From: Plasmopara viticola
Taxonomy: Eukaryota; Oomycota; Peronosporomycetes; Peronosporales; Peronosporaceae
Direction: 5' to 3'
NCBI GenBank assembly: GCA_001695595.3
Contig: MBPM02000003.1
Coordinates: 2,232,001-2,296,000, forward strand
Length of the DNA: 64,000 nucleotides
The translations under genes and the position numbers were made by a program. The notes under the pieces were generated by a model. It made no database searches. It saw nothing but the letters and a program-made list of their open reading frames with translations, and was not told where the DNA came from. Shown piece by piece: positions 10,465 to 22,500 of the stretch (position 1 is the stretch's first letter; every line of letters begins with the position of its first letter).

Positions 10465-13400
10465 GCCCTAAATTCAGCATTAAAATTTCAAGAAGTAGGA
10501 AAAAAAATTCTATTGGTGCGCAATGCACCATTTATGGCCTGGGACGGGTTAGATTTATTATTGTCAAGCCTGTAAGTTTGTGCATCTCATCGAGTGAATT
10601 CCTATAATTGTCCATGAGTTTTCTAACTTGTAACCATTTGATTTCCTATCCGGTAAATCAGGTGTAATCTTATGAAAATACACACGTCCTTGAGCCTTTT
10701 TCTTCATTCTTCCATCATAAAGTCATGCCCATGCGATGATCCAATTTTCCATCATGATTTGCTCGTTTCAATCCACTCATGGAGCGGCTTTCGTAAAACT
10801 TGCGAGGCCTCATCACATAGTGCGCCCCGGGGTACCGATTAATCCTGACACCTTGTGTTCTATCGACGGTGAAGATTGCACTCTTTAAACCGTTCGCCAA
10901 ATTGGTTTTCTGTGTGTCTTTGTGTAATAACATACCACCCACTAGGTAAGAAGGGTGGGCTGGGTGTAAATGAAGATTATCGGAAAAGTAATTGAGCCAT
11001 AGATCGTCTGGATTGATAAAAGTCAAAACACTCAAAACAATCTTGGAGTTGATATTCTGACCTAATCCTGAACACCTATTTTAAGCGATTCAGTGCCGCA
11101 AAAAATAATGTAGAACGGATTTCGAAGGATGTCCGCATCGCAATGCTTACGAGCATATCTATTGAGACCAGCCGTAGAGGTTTCTTAGTGGGCACCAATT
11201 TCAAGTTGGTGCGCGTTTCGGTCATTATAAAGTATTTTAATTCATCCTTTTGTCAAGGGTCTAAATGATGAGTTGACTTAAAAAAACAGAGATTCACTCC
11301 CACAACCACACAAAAAACTGCATGATCTTAAAGATCTATCTCGAAGATTCTTATCAAGCTGATTACATACAACGCTTGGCGTTTATTAAGTTTCTTAACG
11401 ATGGCGGTCATCTATGAAAGAAGATTGAATCAGAAACAGGTGACTAAAGTTTTCCATCAATGATTTCGTATGGACGAAAGAATCTTTCTAGCACTTCAAA
11501 GTTAGCTGTTGTTGTCGAAAAGCTCTTTGGTAAAGCCCACTCATTTAGAAAAATATCTTTCTCTCAAATTTAAACGATGTCAATAGTGCGTTACTGTCGC
11601 ATAGAAGTGGCAGGCATTTTCTAGTGTCATATAAAAACAAAATACTGTAGGAAGTCTTTGATGAATAATGAACGGACTCTATCACTTAACTCGTGGCTCA
11701 GCAGGCCGCACATATCTCGTGCCGAATTCATAAGTGACCTTGGTGACCAATGCATGTTTCAGACAGAAAACCGTAGAATGCCGTACGACGTCTCAGCGCT
11801 TCAAAAGAGCCATTGTTTGCTGGGTTGTAGCCTTAAAGCGTCTTCGCTATTAAGAAAGATTGTTTGGACTGATCTGTGGACTTTACTTCTTTGAGATCTC
11901 CGGCAACTCAAAGACTAGCAAGGTTTTCTGAAATTGATCTCCATTCTGCACGCAGAACGGACAGGTACACCATCTTTGCACTTATAATTTTAGCATGCGG
12001 GATACTTTGTTTCCTGCAAGCAAACATATCAACAGAAATTCTGTAAGAGGCCAAAGGAGAAAACTTTTAAGCTAGCGTGATTGGTTGAAAAGTAATACCG
12101 CAAATGAATTGATGCAAAGGGCAAAACGTTTCACTCACGTTTGCATTATTTACATGACAAAATTGCAGATCAAACGGCGTAACAAGCCGAAACTTAGTTC
12201 TGGCGCACAAAAATTATAAGCGTTGTAGAAGAAACCACTGTTATCCTCCTAAGACATTATTATGTATCATATAGGATAAGAGCTCTGACACTCCATCAAT
12301 GATGTATGCTATTCTCATTCTTGCATAAAAGTTACTAACTGCTCCTTAAAAAGTTTTGATGCATACCTCGCTTGGCTGTATGTCTTTGTGCCACAGCGTC
12401 CGCATTCATCTCGGGTCGTTAAAAGATTTAAATAAGCCCGCGTGCGTTTATAATGGGAAGCGTGTACGGTAAGCTTCAATTAACTATAACTTAAAATGCT
12501 TTAAGTGAGCGCAGATGCAATCGAAAACTGCATTTACTGATAAGTTTTGGCATTGCGTCGACTTTCCTTTTTGTCCTTCCCTTTTGGTTATTTGAATATT
12601 CCTATCGGATATCTTGGCTTTTGGTTATCTTGTCACGAAATTTTTGAAACGTCACTTGATAATTCATTGAATTGTCGTCCGGTCAGACAAGAACAAATTC
12701 TTTCAAGCTGGTCGGATGTTTATTCTCAATCAAACTTGGAGCATATGTGTCACACGCAGACACAGCAGTTATACGTGTAATTCTGTTAGAAAAGCGAACC
12801 GATTTATAGATGATCAGATGGTCTCACAACTTCTTAAAGCTTCTCTATTGCGAGAAAAAATAAGACGTTTGTGCCAGAGATGCGAAGTAGGGACTTTGCA
12901 TCTTTGGCATGAATGTCTTATCTTTTTCTGTGAATAAGAAATGAGAGTAAGTCTACTTGAGAATGACAGGTTATCTTTCGCATTCAAGTATTAGAGCAAG
13001 AGAGGGTCATTCCCAAATTTGTGATGCGTGATCTTTTTCATCCATCTATGTCTTTCAATGCAATTAATAAATTCTTCTTCCTTGTGTAATGGCCGCGATG
13101 TTGTTGCAAAACCGACCTACTATCGCTGGCAAAGAGCACATTTTGTTTATCAACGTTGTAGTCCCCACTTATGTGGAGCGGCTTTTATGAAAACATTCGA
13201 ATAGATCTCAAAAGATAAAATGGTTATCAGCAAGGTGCTGATATCATAAATGTGCTGACGAAAGAGGCTGCTACTCTGAAGCAACAGCGATAACTTTTAG
13301 CTTATATTAGCTGATATTGTTGTGCCGTAAACGCTGCTGAAAAGAATTAGCAGGTTGTGTCTGAAGAAAGAAATGCTATTTGCAGTGATTGCTTAGTCTG

Positions 13401-14341
13401 TATAGACATGACTGCAGAAGATGACATTGTCGTATGGAAAATTGTACCACCTTTGCTTCGAAATTGCTTAAGCTAATCTTAAACAGTAATCGATGTTTCA
13501 CTCTCGTAATTATTTCGGTGCAAAAAATGCATGTTTTGTATATTATCAGTCTTTAAGACATCAATGGCTATTTTTAAAGATTTGCAAATAGGGAGTGTCG
13601 AACCTCAACTTGTTACATAATGGCCTACAATTCTCGAACGTAGATCTGAAATAGAGGTTAATTTATCTTTATAGTTGCCTTATCTCACACTCTTTTATCG
13701 ATATTTAAAATAGAGCCGTCCGATTGACAGGCCAATTGGGCTATCATGGAAAGAAAAAAGAGCACACATATATTCGTCAAATTTACAAATCGTGAAATGC
13801 AAATGTAGGGAGCGATAACTCGGGCGCTCGATAGCAGAAACTACCACCTTAGTCTCTGCACTTAAAAAATCTCACTAAACCATACTATTGTGTGTTTGGG
13901 CCTCATGTCGGATGGCTAAAATAAATTATTTCTGTACTAGGTCTGGCTTTTAATCTTGTATTTTGAGATATTTTCTTTGATGTATAATATCATCGGCATG
14001 GACAGACTTCCAAATCCAGACACGCCCAGCTTCTACCCCATTCTATATGCGGATTCAAGCGGTAATATCAACAAAAGAATAAAAGAAAGTATTCCAACAA
14101 AAAACCTCACGTTTTGGCCTCGCAACATCACCAGGCAAAACACAAGACCGATGATAGGCCAGTAACCATTTGCAACTTGAAGCATACATACAAAGCCTCA
14201 TTACGCTGCAAACCAAAAGCTAGTATCAAAGTAGCTCAGCAGTCAGACGCTGAACTGATAAAGGTATGTAAAAACAATCAGCACATTTCTAAAGCAGCAG
14301 CACTATCAACGACAGTTGTGAGCTAATAAGACGACTGTATA
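10465..14341. other. AT-rich region without recognisable genes
   Basis: About 3.9 kb in which no open frame shows a family signature on either strand. Longer frames (11658-11894, 12547-12780, 12716-12937, 13956-14165) have unrelated compositions and no homologous-looking motifs. Probably old, decayed repeats. One 106-codon frame is listed separately. Confidence 0.5.
10715..11035 (-). CDS. Orphan open reading frame, 106 codons
   Basis: The only frame in this AT-rich stretch with a protein-like composition: LNYFSDNLHLHPAHPSYLVG, VDRTQGVRINRYPGAHYVM and RPRKFYESRSMSGLKRA. I do not recognise it. No signal peptide and no RxLR motif near the N-terminus. In-frame sequence upstream of 11035 is interrupted by stops, so it may be the surviving exon of a dead gene or repeat. 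Confidence 0.3.
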   Translation of the reverse strand: MSVLTFINPDDLWLNYFSDNLHLHPAHPSYLVGGMLLHKDTQKTNLANGLKSAIFTVDRTQGVRINRYPGAHYVMRPRKFYESRSMSGLKRANHDGKLDHRMGMTL

Positions 14342-14413
14342 AAAGATGTCATCCAGTGGTAGTGCTTTCGATTGCAGCTCTTTAATCACTAATTCAACCC
14401 GATCTCTTGCGTC
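14342..14413 (+). pseudogene. tRNA-Cys relic, inverted orientation
   Basis: Plus-strand copy keeping AGTGGTAG, TTCGATTGCAGCTC (anticodon GCA) and part of the T arm. The acceptor stem is lost. The following bases to about 14560 match the array spacer in the same inverted sense. Confidence 0.7.
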
Positions 14414-14726
14414 GAACCGTTACGTGAGGTTGTTTACGCAATCTACTGTGTCGTGTCATACTCGCTCATATCTTTGCTAATAGTGATTGCTCTCTCAATT
14501 TGGAAGAGAAGCTATTTATACTTTCAACATTTCAGTAAATGATCATCATACAGTGCGTGGTTGCCACAAGATGGCAACCAAGAAGTGTGTGATCTTTATC
14601 TACTAAAGAGGTTGGCAGGATAATTAGCTTCAATCTCCAATTGAGAGCAAACATCACCGGCAAAGGTTTGAGCGAGTATACCAAGACATAATGATCAGCG
14701 TATATAATCTCAAATAACATTTTTGC

Positions 14727-14798
14727 GGCGGGAGACTGAGATGCAACTAGAAACCATTAAGGCTGCAATCGAATGCTCTATCACTGAGGCACCCGCGT
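14727..14798 (-). pseudogene. tRNA-Cys relic
   Basis: 72-nt alignment to the array tRNA with many substitutions in the T arm and variable region; the anticodon and the 5' acceptor strand are still readable. Confidence 0.7.
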
Positions 14799-15009
14799 GT
14801 TCAATTACAATTGATCACTTTGTGCATAACTAAACAGTCTTTTTCGCTTGAAGAATACAACCACTAACTGTATAATTGTCACTAGCTGAAAAATTGGAAG
14901 GTCATCTAGCCTCTCTTTCGAATTGAAAGAGCAAATGCTACCAGCAAAGATACGAGTGAGTGCACCGCGACACAATCACCTGCGTAAACAATCTCAAGTA
15001 TTAGCTCGA

Positions 15010-15081
15010 AGCGCGAGACCGGGATTTGACTAGTGACCATTCGAGCTGCAATCGAATAAATTTTCAATAAGCAACTCGCGC
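15010..15081 (-). pseudogene. tRNA-Cys relic
   Basis: The T-arm/anticodon half is close to the array copy. The D arm is destroyed (AATAAATTTTCAATAAGCAA replaces it). Confidence 0.7.
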
Positions 15082-15294
15082 GTGTAATCACATTTGAACG
15101 CTTTTGTGCCTGAACAAACAAGTCTGTCTACGCTACAAGAAGGCAACCACGAACTGTATGCTTGTCATATACTGAAAAGAAGAAGACGTATCCAGCTTCT
15201 CTTTCGAATTGAAAGGGCATATACTACCAGCAGAAATATGAGCAAGGATAACGCGACACAATGGTTCGCGTAAACAATTTCACGTTACGTTTCC

Positions 15295-15366
15295 CACGCG
15301 AGATTGAAATTGAACTAGTGATCATTCGAGCTGCCATCAAAAGCTCTACCTTTGACTGACTCGCGT
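15295..15366 (-). pseudogene. tRNA-Cys relic
   Basis: Alignable over 72 nt, but the acceptor and anticodon stems are mismatched (GCTGCCATCAAAAGC in place of GCTGCAATCGAACGC). Confidence 0.65.
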
Positions 15367-15479
15367 ATCCAATTATCATTGATCGCTTTTGTACTAACGC
15401 ACACAAACTGGTTTTGCGTTAAAGAAAGGCGTAGTCAAACTTATTTTAAAAGCACGAAAACAGCTAAATGTAATTGAAT

Positions 15480-15551
15480 GCACAAGTAGATAAGCGGTAA
15501 AGAAATTAGTAGCAGCTATAATGGTCACTACTTATATCCCAGTCTTGCATT
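15480..15551 (+). pseudogene. tRNA-Cys relic, inverted orientation
   Basis: Second plus-strand copy. Keeps AGCAGCT and ATGGTCACT; all stems carry mismatches. It is followed by inverted spacer (CTCATATCTTTGCTGGTAGT). Confidence 0.65.
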
Positions 15552-15776
15552 TTAAATAGTAATTTGAGATTTTATTCGCAGTTCATTGTGTTTCGTTGCA
15601 CTTGCTCATATCTTTGCTGGTAGTGATTGCACTCTCATTCCGAATGAAAGACTATATTTTCTTGCAACTTCTCATGGAATTAGTTTGTTGCTGGCTTATT
15701 TGTGGCTTAGACCTACTTGTTTGTGTAAGCACAAAAGCGGTCAAATGCAATTATACGCGCAAGTTGTTCATAGGTA

Positions 15777-15848
15777 AGCGCGAGACCGGAAAGGAACCAA
15801 TGACCATACGAGCTACAGTAGAACACACAATCAATAAGCTACCCGCAC
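15777..15848 (-). pseudogene. tRNA-Cys relic
   Basis: 72 nt, the acceptor ends are mostly conserved. The anticodon region reads CTACAG on the plus strand, so the GCA anticodon is lost. Confidence 0.65.
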
Positions 15849-16029
15849 GTTTAATTACACTTGCGCTATCACAATTAAGTTAAAAAGGCCACGACGAACT
15901 GAAAAATTTGTCAATATCTAGAGAGTCGAGATCATATCTAGTTTTTTTTTAAAAGTGTAGAGAGCGTTAATATGAGCGAGTATAACGCGAGACATTGATC
16001 CGCGTAAACAATGTCACCTGACAGCTCGA

Positions 16030-16101
16030 AGCGCGAGACCGGGATTAAACCAGTGACCATTCGAGCTGCAATCGAACATGTTAACACTGAGCTACCCGCG
16101 C
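16030..16101 (-). pseudogene. tRNA-Cys relic
   Basis: Near full identity except the D arm (AACATGTTAACACTGAGC) and one T-loop change, so the D stem and A box are damaged. Confidence 0.7.
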
Positions 16102-16313
16102 GTTCAATTACGCTTGATGCTTTTGTGCTTACACAAACAATTTTTTTTGGTCACGCTACAAAATAAGCTACCACGAACTAAATAATCGTCAATTACTGAA
16201 AATTCGAGAGGATAATCAGCTTCTCTTTTGAAGTGTAGACAACTTACACTACCAGCAAAAAATACGGGCGAGCATAACGCGAAAAGATGAGTCACGAAAA
16301 CAATGTCAGCAGT

Positions 16314-16386
16314 AGAGTGAGACCGAGGGTTGAGCCAGTGACCATTCGAGCAGCAATCGAACGCTTCACCACTGAGCTACCCGCGC
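16314..16386 (-). pseudogene. tRNA-Cys relic
   Basis: 73 nt; one inserted base and changes in the acceptor and T arm, and the anticodon loop reads CAGCAATCG. Confidence 0.65.
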
Positions 16387-16589
16387 GTTCACTTACGCTC
16401 AATCGCTTTCATTATTACACAAACAAGTTTGGTTACGCTACCGCGTGTGTAATTGTCGGTTACTGAAAAGTCGAGAGGGTATCTAGCTTCTCTTTTGAAG
16501 TGTAGACAGCACAAACTACCAACAAAAAACTATAAGCGAGGATAACACAGCACGAGGATTCACATGTGCAATGTCACATGACGGCTCGA

Positions 16590-16661
16590 AGCGCGAGACC
16601 GGGATTAAACCAGTGACCATTCGAGCTGCAATCGAACGCTCTACCACTGAGCTACCCGCGC
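16590..16661 (-). tRNA. tRNA-Cys(GCA), copy abutting the LINE
   Basis: Differs from the main-array sequence by one base in the T loop/B box (plus strand GATTAAACC instead of GATTGAACC). All stems pair. Its 5' end (16661) is the last array base before the retrotransposon, so its normal upstream spacer has been replaced by element DNA. Confidence 0.8.
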
Positions 16662-16759
16662 ACTTCTCAATTTGCCGGCAACCCCACAAGTCGACTCTTC
16701 AGAAGAACCCAACCCTCACCCTCTTTCCCAGCCATCTTTTTGCTCTCTAGCCAGTACAG

Positions 16760-19477
16760 ATGCAAAATCGACCCGCAGGAAGTTTTGCAACCCCCCTTCC
16801 CTACGCCTCCTCGCCATCTGCTGTCCAGTCGCCACGCGACGCAGCCGGATCTTCGCCTGTCTCTGCATCAAGAATCCAGTCGGCACCCAGCAATCTGAGT
16901 ACCTCGGGAAGTCCATCTCCCTCGGATTCTCCAACCGGCTCTAGTTCCTCTGATGACGCCTCGCCAGCCACCCATCCAGCTGCGCCACCGTCGCCTCCCG
17001 TACCTTTGTCGCCCCCCTCGTCCACGCCCTCCGAGCCGCCTGCACCCTCGCTTACAAACTCGGAAGACAAGCCGATGGACGCGCCTCCGATTTCTGTCAC
17101 CAACGTCGCTGCTGCTGCCGTGTCTGCTGTTGTTCTTTCCCCCGCCAACGCCGTGGACTCCAGCACGACTGTGATCGCAGACCACGATGATGAGCCGATG
17201 GAGTTGCCTCCAACTGTTAAAGCGTTGACTACACCTATCGACAAGCGTCCAACGATGGCCGTACTGCTGCGAGAGCAGGAGACCATCCGTCGCGACGAAG
17301 CCAAAGTCGAAGCGAATAGAAGCCGCATCGAGACGCCAAAACCGCTCGCGTGTGACATCGAGTCGATCGAGCGCCAGTACGCTGCTGGGCGTGGCTGGTC
17401 ATTCATCGCCTCGCAGATGGACCAAGCGCGGCCGTACGCATTGCCCCGCGCGCGTTACGACATGGTCATTGACATGGGTCGCACTTTCGCGAAGACTCCG
17501 CTACAGAAGATCATGGCGTCGCTGGCTGGTTCGCACCACGGTAACGACGCGCTTGAGAACCTGTACAGCGAGCATGCGATCGGCCAAGTGTCGAAGCTCC
17601 CTGGCGGTAATTTACGCGTAAACATCAAGACAAAGGAAGCTTGCCTCAAGCTTGAGCGCACAAAAGTGAACATCTTGGGCGGTGTCTTCTCGTTCAAGAA
17701 GTTCGACGTCCTCGCAGGCAAGTACTTCCTCGACATTTCCAACGTCGATTCGGACACTAACACGGACGCGATTCTGCATCGGCTCTTCATCCTTGGGTGC
17801 AAGCCGATCTATGACACGTTCCGCGAGGTAAATACGGCTACCGGCATCACCTCGGCGACGTGGCGAGTGTACTTCCTCTCGAACACGTGTCCACTACAGC
17901 TGATGGTGAACGGCTCGGTATGTGACCAGATCCTGTTCGACAACAAGCTGCACCCAGCTCACGGCAAGAGCGCACCGTTTCAGTCCGAGCGTCTACCATA
18001 TGGTTATCGCTCGCTCCACGGCATCGACCTGCTCACAAGCGACGAAGTCTTCCCGCGTCCAGACCCTCCGGTCGAGTCGCCGTCGTCGTCGTCACAGGCG
18101 TCGAAGCAACTCAAGCAACATCAACAAGCTATGCCAACGATCCCTACGCAAGCGGCGGCGAACGGCAAGCGAATGACCTCGCTGCAGAAGGCAGTTGAGG
18201 AGTCCAAGAAGCGCAATGGGAAGCTCCAAAGCGGAGCTCCGCATGGCTCGCCTCCTGGCACCAACCAGCTCGCGAAGATCCCAAGCACCAAAGACGACGC
18301 TCTGTCGATCTCAACGTTCGAAGGATCCAACGGCAAAATTTCTCCCCTTGGCAGTCCTAACGGCAAGACGAAAGCTCCGATCTTACTTTTGATGAATGGC
18401 AGCAACGCGGACGTATTTTCGACGGTCCAGAATAAAAAGAGGCGTAGACGCAATAACATCGACTTCACTGCTTTGCTCACGAAGCAGCAACCGCAGCCCC
18501 TCGATGGCGTCGCGACTGCAAACTACTTCGAAGCACTCCAGTCTATGGAAGTCGATCTCGTGGTCAAAAACGCCACCGCGAACAAGAAGCACGGCGTGCG
18601 CACGCAGGTCGTGCCGACCAATGTGAAGCTTCCCGAGCCGCTGACGACCGCAGCGGAGTCGGCATTCTTCGTTGAGAAGCACCACACAAGGATCAAGAAG
18701 GCAGCTAAGGCGTCGCCGATACTTGAGGTGACCGAGTCGATGATCAACGATGAGAATACAGCACTGCCCAACATTCTCCCGGACCGTCTCACAGAAGCAG
18801 ACGCAAAGGTTCCCAGTATGGTGAAGCTCATCGAGAGCGCGACAAACCCCGACCACATCGTGAAGTCGGCCGCTGCTTGTCCGCTCGCGTTCAACAGCGC
18901 GCTATCGCTCGCGATAGATGGTGACGGCAACTCGATCGAGGAGCTCGCCCAGCTTCACGCGATCAACCACGTGTTGTGCGCGACGTATCCTGACGAAGAC
19001 ACAACATTTGTGACGAAGTGGAAGCGCGTCATGGGGATGTCGATGTTGCCGAAGCGTCAAGACATCTTCAAGGAGTGTGCCAAGTGGTGGACCCACACAG
19101 ACGCGATCACAGAGCTGTCGCGCGCGTCCAAGGCGCTCGGCATGTTTGAGCTCGCACTCATGTCGATCGCACCAACGCTGTTTAAGAACGACCATTGGGT
19201 CTAGTACGTTACGGGCCAGCCGGTTGAGTGGATCCCGGCGCACCACATGCGTTTCCTGCACCCAAACACGCTGCTGCGACTGCTGCGGTCAGACCTTGGT
19301 TCACACTGCTTGCAGCAGTGGAGTGAGGTACAGGGGCAAGGTCACTTGCTCGACGACCTATAGGCGCTGCGAAAGCTCGAAGGTCACTACCCGGTCAACT
19401 CGTCGGTGCTGAAGGTCTGCGTGGATGCTGACGGCCACGCAATGACGGTAGCGGGAGGCTTGTCCACCCGTTGCTAA
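16760..19477 (+). pseudogene. LINE ORF1 protein, interrupted
   Basis: The open frame runs from ATG 16760 to a TAG at 19202 (814 aa). The same frame continues through a second TAG (19361) to a TAA at 19475-19477, and the interstop translation stays protein-like (EWIPAHHMRFLHPN, DADGHAMTVAGG), so both TAGs are probably mutations. Residues about 10-130 are Pro/Ser/Ala-rich and look disordered. A folded region at about 230-410 (KLPGGNLRVNIKTKEACLKL, GKYFLDISNVD) resembles the RNA-binding part of ORF1 proteins. No CCHC knuckle is visible. ORF1 proteins coat element RNA; here this is inferred from position. Confidence 0.75.
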
Positions 19478-19520
19478 AGTTGCCTCGGCTGCACAGCACG
19501 CCTGGAATGCCGTTTCTCTG

Positions 19521-22500
19521 ATGACCGTGAACACCAACGGCATCAAGAAAAACGGCCACCTTTTCATTGACAACCTCCTCTCAAAGCATTCGGTGTCGTG
19601 CGTCCAAGAAACCAAGTTTGGCGACGCACAACACCTCTCAACCTTCAATTTCCACCTCGACTCGAGCTTCACGCACAAAATCTTCGTAAATGACCCAAAC
19701 GCGTTGCTGGATCGACCCACGCGCGGTCGATGCAACGGAGTTCTGACGCTGTTACGCTCCGATTTCCCCGACTTCGACACGGCTGCTGAGATATCGCGCC
19801 TTTCAGTGTCAGGGAGGTACCTCGTCGTGAAAGTGACGGTCGAGCCTGCTCCCGTCTACATTCACAACGTATACGCGCCAGTTGATCGCCAAGAGAGGCA
19901 ACAATTCTTCATGAGTCTGTCAACCGATGAATTTGAGGATGACGCGACGCACTTAGTGCTCGGGGACCTGAACACACCGCTTGATCCGCGACTAGACTGC
20001 TCTACGCCCGATCTGCGCTACGACTCAAGTCGTTCCAGCTGTCTGGAGTGGCTCGCAAAGCTTGGGGTCGTCGACGCCTGGCGGATCCACAAGGACACTA
20101 TGCGCGTATTCACCGGTCCACTTCCACGGAAGAACCGGTTGGACTACATCTTGATGTCGGAACGGTTCTGTGACCGCTTCTACGACAAATCCAAGTACTT
20201 CTTGCCCAAGCATGCCGGCGACCACCTTGCGCACAGCGTCTCGCTCCGCTCCAGCACGCAGCTTCACGGTCGCGGATACTGGAAGTTCCCACGGTATTTT
20301 CTAGACTTCCCACATATCGTTTCGGCGATCGAGAAGGAGGCAGAGATGAAACGTGATCAACTGCGCATCGTGGAGAACCCGGGGAAGATCTGGGAGCACT
20401 GGAAGGCGAGCATCAAGAAGCAGCTACAAGACATGCAGAAGAAGCTTAGACAGCAAGACTCACAAGCCATCGAGGACTCCCGCGTCACGCTGGACCAAGC
20501 TGCCACACGGTTCCGTGTGTCGTCGAGTGACTACGACCGCGAGCTCTTCGACGAAGCGATGAGCAACTACAAGGAGACGGTGACGCGGACAAGTCAGTAC
20601 GATCAAGACACTGCGTTCGACTTCCAGGTCGCCAACTCCGAGAAGTCCACTAAACACTTCTTCCGTCCGTTGGACACGAGCTTGCGACGAGTCTCGATCG
20701 AGGAAGTCGTGACACCGAGTGGAGGAGTCTCGACGAACCCTCACGAGATCTCGCTCCGTTTCCTGGGGCACTGAGGTTCCGAGATGGGAGACCTCGATAG
20801 TCCGACAGGAAGAGTTCCTCCACCCGATGACGCCATGCAGCGCAAGCTTCTTGATTCAGGCTCGTGCTTCGTCTCGGACTCTGACCGCGAAATGCTTGAC
20901 GCTGAGTTAACAGCAGCAGACCTCGCAGGTGCGATCAAGCATATGAAGGCGACGTCATCACCAGGGATGGATGGCTTGACCGCTGGTTTCTACCAGGTGG
21001 CGCCAGTTGTGTTCGGTGAGTGCTTGGCAACTGTGTTCTCGGACCAACTCCGACGTGGCGAGCTCATGGCGTCTCAGCGCAAGTCGGCAGTCGTGCTACT
21101 ACACAAGAAGAGCTCACGCGCCGAGCCTGGCAACTACCGGCCGATCGCTCTCATACCAGTCGATGTGAAGGTGCTGTCAAAAGCGCTGACGTATCGGTTG
21201 CAGGGCGTGATCCCCGACTTGATTCATCCGGATCAAAAGGGGTTTGTCAAAGGCCGCTCGATACATCACCACGTGCGCTTCCTCTCCGATCTGCAAGATC
21301 TCGTCACAAGCCGCGACGAAGAGGCATACGCGCTGTTCTTGGGCTTCCAGAAGGCCTTCGACCGTGTCAACTGGGACTACATGTTCCGGCTGCTTGAGCG
21401 CATGAGCTTCGGACAGGGCTTCATCAAGTGGATCCAGCTGTTGTACACAACCCCCAAGCGCACTTGCTGATCAACGGGAACGTCCAGCCAGCATTGCATC
21501 CAACGCGCGGCGTGAAGCAAGGCGATCCACTCTCGGCGTTGCTCTTCGTGCTCACGATCGAGCCGCTCGGGAACATGCTGCGCGCGCATGAAGAACACGG
21601 TGTGTGTCTGAATGAAGACCACACGGTGACGAGCATATTCTTTGCGGATGACTCGACGCTTCTCGCCAGCTCGATCGTGAATCTTCAAGAGCAACTTGCG
21701 TCCGTGGACGAGTATTGCCAAGGCTCTGGCGCAAAACTCAACTTGTCCAAGTCTGTGCTGCTGGCGCTGAATCGGAATGCCATATGCCCAGCAATGCCTG
21801 GCGTACATATTCTCGCGCGCACGGACACGGTCAAATACTTAGGCATCCCATTTGGACAAGCGCCTCTGGACAACATCATCATCGAGTTCCTTGACCAGCG
21901 CTTTTACGACGGCTTCAAGGCTTGGTACCGACGCGCGCGCACGCTTCGTGGTCGACTCCTAGTAGCACAGACGATGGTGCTCTCGCGCCTGTGGCACTAC
22001 ATACAGCATGTAGCTATTCCGCAGACAGTTGTGCGACGCTGGCAGTCGATGCTCAACCGCTTCGTCTTAAGCCGCAAGCACGACCGCGATGCAAAGCATG
22101 TGCAGCTCATCCCGAGTGAGTTCTTGCACCAGCGGCGCAGTGACGGTGGATTGGGAATTCCAAGACTTGATGCGCAGCTTAAGTGTCAGCGTCTCGCACT
22201 ACTACTGCAGTTCATGCAAGCGGCAAGTGCGACGCATGTAAGGAACTGGGCAACGGCGAGCATCGAGCTACTGACATTCATGATGCCTTGCTACGGCAGA
22301 TGCACCGCGCTGGACTTCCTCACAATCTCTCTGCTTCGACACGGCGAGCTAATCGGATGGAGTCAAGCGTCGGTATGGTGGAGAGTAACGTGGACAAGGT
22401 GGTACAAGACGCGCTGGGAGATTACGTGGCGCGACCTACTTCCAAACGAGCGCACGATGTATGGTATGAACCAGCCGATCTGGTTTCACGCAGACGCAGA

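Noticed and set aside
11658..12937. Possible secreted effector genes (RxLR or Crinkler)
   Set aside because: No signal peptide followed by RxLR/EER or LFLAK in any frame of the region; the frames look random.
16801..17406. Long minus-strand frames opposite LINE ORF1
   Set aside because: Shadows of the GC-rich Pro/Ser-coding plus strand; no motif.
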